DNA of 41,734 nt from Holosporales bacterium (GTDB lineage Bacteria > Pseudomonadota > Alphaproteobacteria > UBA3830 > JAIRWN01), in contig JAISFO010000034.1 in the NCBI GenBank assembly GCA_031263535.1, forward strand, positions 1-41,734, in the 5' to 3' direction. This document shows, piece after piece, positions 8,170-14,995 of this stretch. Under the pieces are notes generated by a model. The model was not told where the DNA came from and searched no databases. It saw nothing but the letters and a program-made list of their open reading frames with translations. The translations under genes and the position numbers were made by a program. The first letter of the stretch is position 1. Each line of letters opens with the position of its first letter.

Positions 8170-9732
8170 TTAGGCGCCAAACACACGGTCTATTTCGCTT
8201 TGATCTGTAACGCCTTTGTCCTTAAGACTTAGGGCGAAGCTCATCATGCTGTCAAAGTATGTGCATATTACGCCGGCAAATGCTTTCATTTCAAAATTTG
8301 GCTGAACCATAATTCTTCTTACATCATCGTTTATAATAAGTAGTTCTGGTATAGCTGCACGTCCTGAATACCCAGATCCATGGCAAGCGGCGCAATCTTG
8401 GCCGCCCTTTTGACAATTTTGGCACAGCTTTCGCAAAAGGCGTTGAGACATCACGCCTACTAAGCAACACGACAAATCGTGCAGGGTTACCCCTAAATCC
8501 ATCAGCCTAGGGAAAACGCCTAGTATATCGACAGAGTGAATAGTCGCCATAACTAACCTTCCGGTTAAGGCTGCCCTCACCGCCATCGCGGCAGTGTTTT
8601 CATCCCTGATTTCCCCTATTAATATAACGTCAGGGTCTTGTCGTAGAATCGATCTTATACCTTCCGCAAACGTCAATATTCCTTCCTCGCGTAGGTCTAA
8701 TTGACGCAGTCCTGGCATTTGGTATTCCACCGGATCTTCAAGCGTCATGATGTTAAGCTTCTTGCCCTTCAGTTCATGTATCAAAGCATAAAGTGTTGTC
8801 GTCTTACCGGCCCCAGTTGGCCCAGCGATGATAAACAGCCCAGAAGGCTTGAAAATGATACGCTTTAAAGCCGCGGTTATATCATCCGGAAAGCCTAGCT
8901 TTGATAAAGACAGCAAGTCGTTATTAAGATCCAACAACCTTACCACAACCGCCTCGCCAAACACGCTGGGGTGTGTGGCTATGCGTAAGTTGACGCTGCG
9001 GTTACTTAAGATAACGTTAGCGTGACCACTTTGGGGCATGCGGCATTCAGTAATATTAAGGTTGCCCAAAACCTTGATCCTTCCTTTGATTTGCGGCCAG
9101 GATTCTATGTGTATCTCTTTGTATAGAGCAAGAATGCCGTCTATTCGTACTCGTATGCGAACTACATCTTGCAATGGCTCAAAGTGAATGTCGCTGGCAT
9201 TATTCTTCGATGCATATACCAAGATTTCATCCACAGTTTTTGATGCATTTTTATGACTAAGCTTTAAGTACCTGGCACGCTGACCATCAAGCGCGTGTTT
9301 TATTTGCGCCGTTGATGCGCAAAAGAACTTAACAGATCTGTCGGGCAAAAGCTGTTCGATTTCATTTTTGGCAACTACATTTCCAGGATCGGACAGCGCT
9401 ATGCACACAGCGTCGTATTCAAAAGCAAAAGCAACCGCCTGATGCCTACGCGCAAGCGGCTCTGTCAATATGCATGACGATTCATCATCTATAGGTTGCT
9501 TATCCAGGTCAACAAACGGCAACCCAAAATACCGAGCAGTTGCTTTGGTCAGCCGAGGCTCATCAATGAAGCCAAGCTTAACCGCCAAATCCCCGAACAA
9601 CTGGCCTTCTTTCTTCTGTTCAAGCAAGATGGCGTCAACCTGATCCTGCCTTATAAGGTCCCACTCAACCAAACACTGCCCAAATCTGTCCCAAGTTATG
9701 TAAGGTGTGTGGGCGGCCTTTTCAGCGCTCAT
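8170..9732 (-). CDS. GspE/PilB-family secretion or pilus-assembly ATPase
   Basis: This 520-residue ATPase would drive a type II secretion or type IV pilus machine from the cytoplasm. An MshEN-like N-terminal domain (about 20-150) precedes the ATPase core. Walker A GPTGAGKT is at 304-311. An arginine-rich Asp box follows (LRQDPDVILIGEIRDENTA), then the His box (MATIHSVD). A four-cysteine zinc site near residues 430-450 (CQNC, then CAAC) is typical of GspE and PilB. Its ATG overlaps the stop of the prepilin peptidase frame in ATGA, so the two are co-translated. No pilin, secretin or inner-membrane platform gene is in the window, so GspE and PilB cannot be told apart. Confidence 0.9.
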   Translation of the reverse strand: MSAEKAAHTPYITWDRFGQCLVEWDLIRQDQVDAILLEQKKEGQLFGDLAVKLGFIDEPRLTKATARYFGLPFVDLDKQPIDDESSCILTEPLARRHQAVAFAFEYDAVCIALSDPGNVVAKNEIEQLLPDRSVKFFCASTAQIKHALDGQRARYLKLSHKNASKTVDEILVYASKNNASDIHFEPLQDVVRIRVRIDGILALYKEIHIESWPQIKGRIKVLGNLNITECRMPQSGHANVILSNRSVNLRIATHPSVFGEAVVVRLLDLNNDLLSLSKLGFPDDITAALKRIIFKPSGLFIIAGPTGAGKTTTLYALIHELKGKKLNIMTLEDPVEYQMPGLRQLDLREEGILTFAEGIRSILRQDPDVILIGEIRDENTAAMAVRAALTGRLVMATIHSVDILGVFPRLMDLGVTLHDLSCCLVGVMSQRLLRKLCQNCQKGGQDCAACHGSGYSGRAAIPELLIINDDVRRIMVQPNFEMKAFAGVICTYFDSMMSFALSLKDKGVTDQSEIDRVFGA

Positions 9733-10880
9733 AATCGATGGCTGTTTTTAAGAAAATCACAAGCTGTTCTTAAAGCGGTCTGAGTAATAGAATGCCCGAA
9801 GCCTTGCGAAATAATCGCCTTTACCGAAATATTGGCCCTTTTAAGGCAGTTTTCTGCTTTGGTGCAGAATGAAACTGGCACGACCATATCTTGACTGTCG
9901 TGCAAAAGCAAAACCGAGGTTCCTGCGGTATTTTCGCCACCGACTACGCTTTCGTCTAATAATATTCCTGAAAAGCCGATAATGCCGGCTACTTTGCGCT
10001 GTAATCCTATATGCAAAGCCATCATAGCTCCTTGCGAGAAACCGACGAGGTAAAGGTTAGAGTCATCAAGCTTATATTCCTTAAGCAGAGCGTCTATTTT
10101 GGCATTCATTTTTTTGGCCGCTTCATTTATGCCGATTTTCAATTCCTCTAAATCGCCCCAGTCTTTTGACCTGAACCATTGATAGCCTGTCGGATTTTCT
10201 TCACAGGGATCAAAGCCGTCCGGCACAAATACGTCTGCGTCGTCTATCGCATCGGCCATTGCTTGGGCGACCGGCGCAATATTATCCGCATCTGCCCCAT
10301 ACCCATGCATAACAATAATGATTTTTTTAGGCGGTTGGCTTTTTGCTTTTATGTATAAGCAATTAAATTTGTCTTCTTTTTTCATATCGCCTCTTTTACT
10401 AACAAAGTTTATGTCGGTACGATCAGCACTTTTCGCGCAAGCCAGCGAAGGGGTGTAATCCAAGACGCTAAAATTAGCGATAGTTAAGGTCAAAATCAAC
10501 CCTCCGCCTATTGCCGGGGCAAAAGGGAAGACTTTTGATCTGTAGATAAGCGCAAGCAGAACGCCAAAAGCGCCAGTTATAACTAAGAACAAAGGAATAT
10601 TGCCAGGATCCAACCAAACAGAACTTGCAATAAGCATTTTTATATCGCCTCCTCCCAACAGCCAATTTTTGCCAAGATACCTGAACAGCAGAAAGATGAC
10701 AGCTAATGCGGCGGTTACTAATAAGGGTGAAATCAAACCTGCCCAATTGCTTTGTAAATATCTGTAAGTAAGGGCAAGGCCAGCCAACATTAATGTTAAT
10801 ATATTCGGAATTCTGCGTGTTGTTAAATCACAAACCGCCGCACAAACCCAAATAACAGTCAGTAAAATAAAACCCAACAC
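9729..10880 (-). CDS. In-frame prepilin peptidase (A24) plus serine carboxylesterase
   Basis: One uninterrupted 383-codon frame carries two unrelated proteins. Residues 1-140 are a CpaA/TadV-like aspartic prepilin peptidase with several membrane helices and both active-site aspartates (Asp18 in AVCDLTTRRIPN, Asp79 in GGGDIK). Residues 166-383 are a phospholipase/carboxylesterase of the acyl-protein-thioesterase type. Its catalytic serine is in GFSQG, the aspartate in HDSQD and the histidine in FGHS (Ser117, Asp166, His198 counting from Met166). The frame opens with GTG at 10880. Met166 (ATG, 10385-10383) has its own AGAGGCG 2 nt upstream, so the esterase may also be made alone. It is followed by the GspE-type gene with a 4-nt overlap. 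The fused state could be real or a lost stop codon between two genes. Confidence 0.85.
   Translation of the reverse strand: MLGFILLTVIWVCAAVCDLTTRRIPNILTLMLAGLALTYRYLQSNWAGLISPLLVTAALAVIFLLFRYLGKNWLLGGGDIKMLIASSVWLDPGNIPLFLVITGAFGVLLALIYRSKVFPFAPAIGGGLILTLTIANFSVLDYTPSLACAKSADRTDINFVSKRGDMKKEDKFNCLYIKAKSQPPKKIIIVMHGYGADADNIAPVAQAMADAIDDADVFVPDGFDPCEENPTGYQWFRSKDWGDLEELKIGINEAAKKMNAKIDALLKEYKLDDSNLYLVGFSQGAMMALHIGLQRKVAGIIGFSGILLDESVVGGENTAGTSVLLLHDSQDMVVPVSFCTKAENCLKRANISVKAIISQGFGHSITQTALRTACDFLKNSHRL
10388..10394 (-). promoter_or_regulatory. Internal ribosome-binding site before the esterase part
   Basis: AGAGGCG precedes an in-frame ATG at 10385 inside the prepilin peptidase-esterase frame. 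The AGAGG core is 4 nt from the ATG. It is the reason to suspect a separate esterase start. Confidence 0.5.
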
Positions 10881-10900
10881 GTAATATTACCGCTCCAAAA

Positions 10901-10977
10901 TGGTCGGAGCGGCGGGATTTGAACCCGCGACCACCGCACCCCCAGCGCGATGCGCTACCAGACTGCGCTACACTCCG
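10901..10977 (-). tRNA. tRNA-Pro (anticodon GGG)
   Basis: The reverse complement is a 77-nt cloverleaf. Acceptor strands CGGAGTG and CGCTCCG pair with one G-T, followed by discriminator A and an encoded CCA. The anticodon loop is CTGGGGG (anticodon GGG, reading CCC), and the T arm contains GGGTTCAAATCCC. It lies 20 nt upstream of the GTG of the prepilin peptidase frame on the same strand. Confidence 0.95.
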
Positions 10978-11103
10978 CTTAAAACAAAAACAAGAGAGTC
11001 GCCGGATTTAGGTAGCCGCCACCCCCTGTATACAGCTTATATTATGGCCTCTGCGCGTTATAAAGTAAATGTTATAATTACGAAAGCTTAGTTACTACAG
11101 ATT

Positions 11104-11127
11104 ATAAAAATCGCCTGGATTCAGGCG
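11104..11127 (-). terminator. Rho-independent terminator of the candidate ncRNA
   Basis: On the minus strand CGCCTG-AATC-CAGGCG forms a perfect 6-bp hairpin followed directly by ATTTTTAT. It ends the transcript that starts near 11321. Confidence 0.75.
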
Positions 11128-11321
11128 TATTATGACTTGTTAAGGTTAGGTATTTTGAAAAGCCCGTGCCTGGTTTTAAAATACCCGCCCTAACCTAATT
11201 ATGTCAGTTTTTGCTCTGCAAGACATTTAGTTGCCTAAGCCCCAAAAAGGACGGCTCTTCAGTCTACTATTGGCGCTACCCCTTTCTTCCTAGGGTAAGA
11301 ATCTTTACTCAGCATTCTGTA
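11105..11321 (-). ncRNA. Candidate structured non-coding RNA, about 217 nt, family unknown
   Basis: No frame is open here, yet the minus strand has a promoter, dense secondary structure and a terminator. Going 5' to 3': a bulged CTTACCC/GGGTAG hairpin near 11280-11300; AGCC/GGCT; an ATGTC/GACAT hairpin enclosing TTGC-AGA-GCAA near 11201-11230; a large hairpin at 11140-11198 whose arms GGTTAGG/CCTAACC and TATTTT/AAAATA pair around a 5-nt bulge; then the terminator. I looked for tmRNA tag codons and a T arm, the SRP GGAA core, RNase P core motifs and 6S end pairing, and found none convincing. It could instead be a long 3' UTR of the upstream MscS gene, but the promoter argues for a separate transcript. 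Confidence 0.5.
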
Positions 11322-11327
11322 TATCTG

Positions 11328-11356
11328 CTTATACTAGTTCTAGATCATTTCCTCAA
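11328..11356 (-). promoter_or_regulatory. Candidate sigma-70-type promoter for the ncRNA
   Basis: On the minus strand TTGAGG (11356-11351) and TATAAG (11333-11328) are separated by 17 nt. The predicted start is near 11321. It lies between the stop of the MscS-family gene and the structured region. Confidence 0.5.
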
Positions 11357-11445
11357 GGGAGGTTCCTAGCACTTTAAAGCCTTCCATCAACCTTATTTGT
11401 ATTGACGATATAACAGCGTGATTTATATTTAACGGGTTTTGTCTG

Positions 11446-13398
11446 CTACTTCTTCTTACTTCCGCTGCCTGTATCTTTATCCACCATATGCAGGCAAAGT
11501 GGATTGTTTTTATCAAAGTATAAGAAGTGGCCATCTGCTGGCAAACTTATGCCCTCCTCAATCAATTTTGCCCTAAGCATTTTATTCATGCTCAGGCCAA
11601 TATATCCAAATGGGTCTGGAGAGGTCTTTATGGCCCACTGAAGGATAATATCTCTGCCTTCTATTGACTTTACGCCCAAGATGCGGGCTGGCTCTATGAT
11701 TTTTAAATTGTGCCCAGGGTCTTTTGATATGCATTTGCTGCATTCATCCAAAATCGAAGCAACTTTGTCAATGTTTGCGTCCATGCTCAACTGCAAATTA
11801 AATATATTAAATTTAAAGTCCCGTGACAGATTACAGTAAGTAACAATGGTGTTATATGGAATGATATTGAGTTTACCAGTTCTCTCTCTCAAATGAACGG
11901 TTCTAATTGTCAAATTTTCTACAAAACCTTCAAAATCATTAATTCTGATAAGATCGCCCACAAGAAAATTATCTTCAGCTAAGATAACAAGCCCTTGAAT
12001 AAACGACTTTATTATATCCTGAGTGGCAAAGCTGGCTGCCAATCCAAATACACCAAATCCAGCGATAAGCGGTGCGATATTTACCCCAAAGTTCGACAGT
12101 ATAACAAGCGCACCGAGGACAAATACGACTATACGCATCGTGTTTTTAAACAAAGGCATAATGGTTTTGCTGTGCAAATCCGATTTACGGCCGCGTTTTA
12201 TATGAACTTTGTAATCCAAAATCAACTCAAGCCCCATGTACACTAGATAAATGGCAACGGCCACAATGACGTTTGCTATGATTAGGCTAACAGTTTTACA
12301 AGTGTGATAATTTACAGCCAACGAAATCAAGTCTATTCCAAACAATTTTGAGGCAAGCAGTACTGCTGCAGACCAAAACAACGCCATAAAAGCAAATTCT
12401 AGTTGTTTAGAATATGAGGAAAACTTAGTGCCCAAAATTCCACGGGCAGATTTCCTAATTATTTCATCCTTTTTTAAAATTAGCGAAGTCAGCAAATATT
12501 GTAAGTAGAACAGCAAAAAAAGCGTCAATGAGAGATTAATAACAAAGTATATTGCCGAAACACTTCTGTTAAAGCACCAAGATGCTCCGCCAATCAATGT
12601 CACCAACGCCAGCATGTGTCCCCAATATTTGTTCACATAGTACAGGGTGCTGAGCAGAGTTTTTTGTTTGCTTAACTTATCTATGCTTATTTTGCGATTA
12701 AGCCAATCGCCTATGCTTCGTTGGCTACAGCTGTAGGCAACTAATATGATATATACGCACACCGATACAGCATATATGATGCTGAAAGTTTCTAAAAACC
12801 ATGAGCAAGTTCGGCTAATCACGTCGTGAGACAGATGACCTGTGGCGACGATAGCTAAAAAGACATTTATGGTTGTGCTTGTTATTTTGGCTATTTTATC
12901 ATCAAGTCTAATAAGGCGCTCGCTAGCATGATTTGGCGCAAAAATCCTGTGAACCAACAGACAACTGAAAAGCAGTACAGCGCACGTGCGGACTGCGGAC
13001 ATGATAATTAAACTGGCTGTATATGTGCAAAACACATGTGCGATCAGGAAAACCGTCACCACCAGCGTCAACGCTGGCAAGAAAGCGATCGCCGCATCCT
13101 TACAAGCGATAAAAAACTCTTCGACTATATGCGTTCGACGAGCATTCGTTTTGACTCGCGCATCAAGACGTTTTTTTATAATAAGCTTTGAGATAAGCCA
13201 GAAAAAAACAGTTCCACACAGCGCCACAACGATAAAAAAGACAGTCATCAAGTGGCTGTAGACAAAACCGGAAAAGCCAATCAATTCGTTTTCCACTATC
13301 GCTTCAATTGGCTGATTTGCCGATGCAAAATGAGGGAGAGTTAACAACACTAAGAAACTGACAAAAAACTTAAACACAACAACCACTCTTACTGCCAT
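11446..13398 (-). CDS. MscS-family mechanosensitive channel
   Basis: This membrane protein of about 650 residues has an N-terminal signal-like helix ending near HFASANQ and roughly ten further hydrophobic segments. The MscS core is in the C-terminal half. The pore-lining helix is seen in AGFGVFGLAASFATQDIIKS, and the beta domain contains the typical run from GDLIRINDFEG to RTGKLNIIPYN. Channels of this family open under membrane tension and release solutes during hypo-osmotic shock. The frame can start at 13422, but the ATG at 13398 has AGGA 4-5 nt upstream while the earlier ATG has no ribosome-binding site. The protein is much longer than E. coli MscS (286 aa), as in the multi-helix subfamilies. 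Its C-terminus is basic (GSGSKKK). Confidence 0.87.
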   Translation of the reverse strand: MAVRVVVVFKFFVSFLVLLTLPHFASANQPIEAIVENELIGFSGFVYSHLMTVFFIVVALCGTVFFWLISKLIIKKRLDARVKTNARRTHIVEEFFIACKDAAIAFLPALTLVVTVFLIAHVFCTYTASLIIMSAVRTCAVLLFSCLLVHRIFAPNHASERLIRLDDKIAKITSTTINVFLAIVATGHLSHDVISRTCSWFLETFSIIYAVSVCVYIILVAYSCSQRSIGDWLNRKISIDKLSKQKTLLSTLYYVNKYWGHMLALVTLIGGASWCFNRSVSAIYFVINLSLTLFLLFYLQYLLTSLILKKDEIIRKSARGILGTKFSSYSKQLEFAFMALFWSAAVLLASKLFGIDLISLAVNYHTCKTVSLIIANVIVAVAIYLVYMGLELILDYKVHIKRGRKSDLHSKTIMPLFKNTMRIVVFVLGALVILSNFGVNIAPLIAGFGVFGLAASFATQDIIKSFIQGLVILAEDNFLVGDLIRINDFEGFVENLTIRTVHLRERTGKLNIIPYNTIVTYCNLSRDFKFNIFNLQLSMDANIDKVASILDECSKCISKDPGHNLKIIEPARILGVKSIEGRDIILQWAIKTSPDPFGYIGLSMNKMLRAKLIEEGISLPADGHFLYFDKNNPLCLHMVDKDTGSGSKKK

Positions 13399-13494
13399 AT
13401 TTCCTAAAAACTTATACAACATTTATTTACTTAATGTTAATGCGACGTTGATGCTTAAATCTGTACTTTTGCCGAGCGGTAGCAAATTTTTCAA

Positions 13495-14319
13495 TCAAAC
13501 TTCGCCGCAAGAAGCCAATATCCCGCCAGAGCGGATTGGGGTGATAGAGGTCGCCAGCCCAGATTTATCGTCTATCTCGACCATTACGCAGCATACAGTC
13601 GCTTCGCCATCTGCAATGGTCAGGCGGTTATAAGGAAGGCTGAACTGCTTTGCCATACGGTTAATTGAGATCTGTTTTTCCATACCAAGGATTGAATCAT
13701 AATTTCCGCACATACCTACGTCGGTCATGTATGCAGTTCCGTTGGGTAAGATTCTGTGATCAGCGGAGGGAACATGAGTGTGAGTACCTATAACAGCTGA
13801 GACTTTACCGTCCAAAAAATTCCCTAAACACAATTTTTCGGACGTCATCTCTGCATGAAAATCCACAAAAATCGCATCGACTTTTCCTTTTAAAGCGTAT
13901 TTTTCCAGAATTTGTTCGGCGCAACTGAACGAACTGTCCAACTTTTGAGGCATCTCATACTGCCCTTGAAGATGCAGAACCAAAACCTGGCCAGTACTGT
14001 TGTGTGTTTGCGCAAAGGCATATCCTGCCCCTGGAGTACCGTTTGGGTAGTTAAGAGGGCGAAGCACCCTTTGAGTTTGAGCAATATAGCCGATCGAATC
14101 TTTTTGATCCCAAATGTGATTGCCGCCCGTTAAAACATCTATACCTAAAGCAAACAGCTCTTCAGCAACGCTTTTGCTGATACCAAATCCATGGGCTGCA
14201 TTGTCTGCATTGGCGATTATCAGGTCGGGTGAGAATTTACTCTGCAGCTTAGGCAGAATCCGCTTCACCCCATCGCGTCCGCCACGCCCAACTATGTCGC
14301 CGAAAAACAGTATCCGCAT
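13495..14319 (-). CDS. YmdB-family metallophosphodiesterase
   Basis: This 274-residue protein matches the TIGR00282/YmdB family of dinuclear-metal phosphodiesterases, which hydrolyse 2',3'-cyclic nucleotides. Metal-site motifs are GDIVGRGG (Asp8), ADNAAHG (Asp39, Asn40), GGNHIWD (Asn67, His68), DFHAEMTSEK and GTHTHVPSAD. Family members usually have Glu at the position of Asp39 (ENAAHG), so this is a conservative change in a metal ligand. The gene starts 6 nt after the thymidine kinase stop on the same strand and is probably co-transcribed with it. The biological role in alphaproteobacteria is not settled. Confidence 0.9.
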   Translation of the reverse strand: MRILFFGDIVGRGGRDGVKRILPKLQSKFSPDLIIANADNAAHGFGISKSVAEELFALGIDVLTGGNHIWDQKDSIGYIAQTQRVLRPLNYPNGTPGAGYAFAQTHNSTGQVLVLHLQGQYEMPQKLDSSFSCAEQILEKYALKGKVDAIFVDFHAEMTSEKLCLGNFLDGKVSAVIGTHTHVPSADHRILPNGTAYMTDVGMCGNYDSILGMEKQISINRMAKQFSLPYNRLTIADGEATVCCVMVEIDDKSGLATSITPIRSGGILASCGEV

Positions 14320-14325
14320 TCAGGT

Positions 14326-14913
14326 TCAGATTTCGCTGATTACTTTTTCTTTAAAGTGCCTGCGACACAGGCTTATATACTTGTCTTCTGCGCCTATGTC
14401 GATTTGCTTACCTTCTATAACCGCTTTGCCGTTTTTGTCCTGACGCATATTCATGCTCGCTTTCTTGCCACAGAAGCATATGGCCTTAAGCTCACGCAAT
14501 TCATCCGCCCAGGCCAGCAGCCACTTACTTCCTTCAAATAATTGCCCCAGAAAGTCCGTCCTAAGGCCATAGGCCAGAACCGGAATATTCAATATATCAG
14601 AAATATCAGTCAATTGGCGCACTTGCTCACGCGTAAGGAACTGGGCCTCGTCAACCAACACGCAAGCCAAATTCTGCGAAGAAGCTTGCTGATCTTGAGT
14701 GTAGGTAAATAAGTCGAAACTTTTGTTTACAGGTATAGCTGGGGATGAGAGGCCGATTCTGGATGCAATTACTCCTTTACCGAACCGGTCATCAAGCTCG
14801 GGAGTGAAAAGTATGCACTCCATCCCGCGCTCGTTATAGTTATATGCAGACTGCAAAAGATTGGTCGATTTACCTGCGTTCATCGATGAGTAGTAGAAAT
14901 ATACCTTAGACAT
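14326..14913 (-). CDS. tdk: Thymidine kinase
   Basis: This 195-residue type II thymidine kinase phosphorylates thymidine to dTMP in the salvage pathway. It is very close to E. coli Tdk throughout. The P-loop SSMNAGKS is at residues 9-16, the catalytic acid lies in LVDEAQFLTREQ, and the lasso region contains GLRTDFLGQLF. Zinc-binding cysteines are in ICFCGKKA and CRRHF. It is divergent from mutS, with 82 nt between the starts. Salvage of host thymidine would suit an intracellular bacterium, but that is inference. Confidence 0.96.
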   Translation of the reverse strand: MSKVYFYYSSMNAGKSTNLLQSAYNYNERGMECILFTPELDDRFGKGVIASRIGLSSPAIPVNKSFDLFTYTQDQQASSQNLACVLVDEAQFLTREQVRQLTDISDILNIPVLAYGLRTDFLGQLFEGSKWLLAWADELRELKAICFCGKKASMNMRQDKNGKAVIEGKQIDIGAEDKYISLCRRHFKEKVISEI

Positions 14914-14995
14914 TTGCCGCGCCTTGGAAATTATACTAGAATGGTTATCAGCATACCGCTAGCATCAGCGGTTATCAATTCGTAATTTTTGTGAA
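14914..14995. promoter_or_regulatory. Divergent promoter region between tdk and mutS
   Basis: This 82-nt gap lies between two divergent starts. A TATACT hexamer is present on the plus strand near 14930, without a clear -35 partner. No Shine-Dalgarno sequence is obvious before the mutS ATG. Confidence 0.35.

Noticed and set aside
10900-11091. Plus-strand open frame over tRNA-Pro
   Set aside because: Its translation is the well-known artefact of an antisense tRNA gene (GAAGFEPATTA-like); the cloverleaf explains the sequence.
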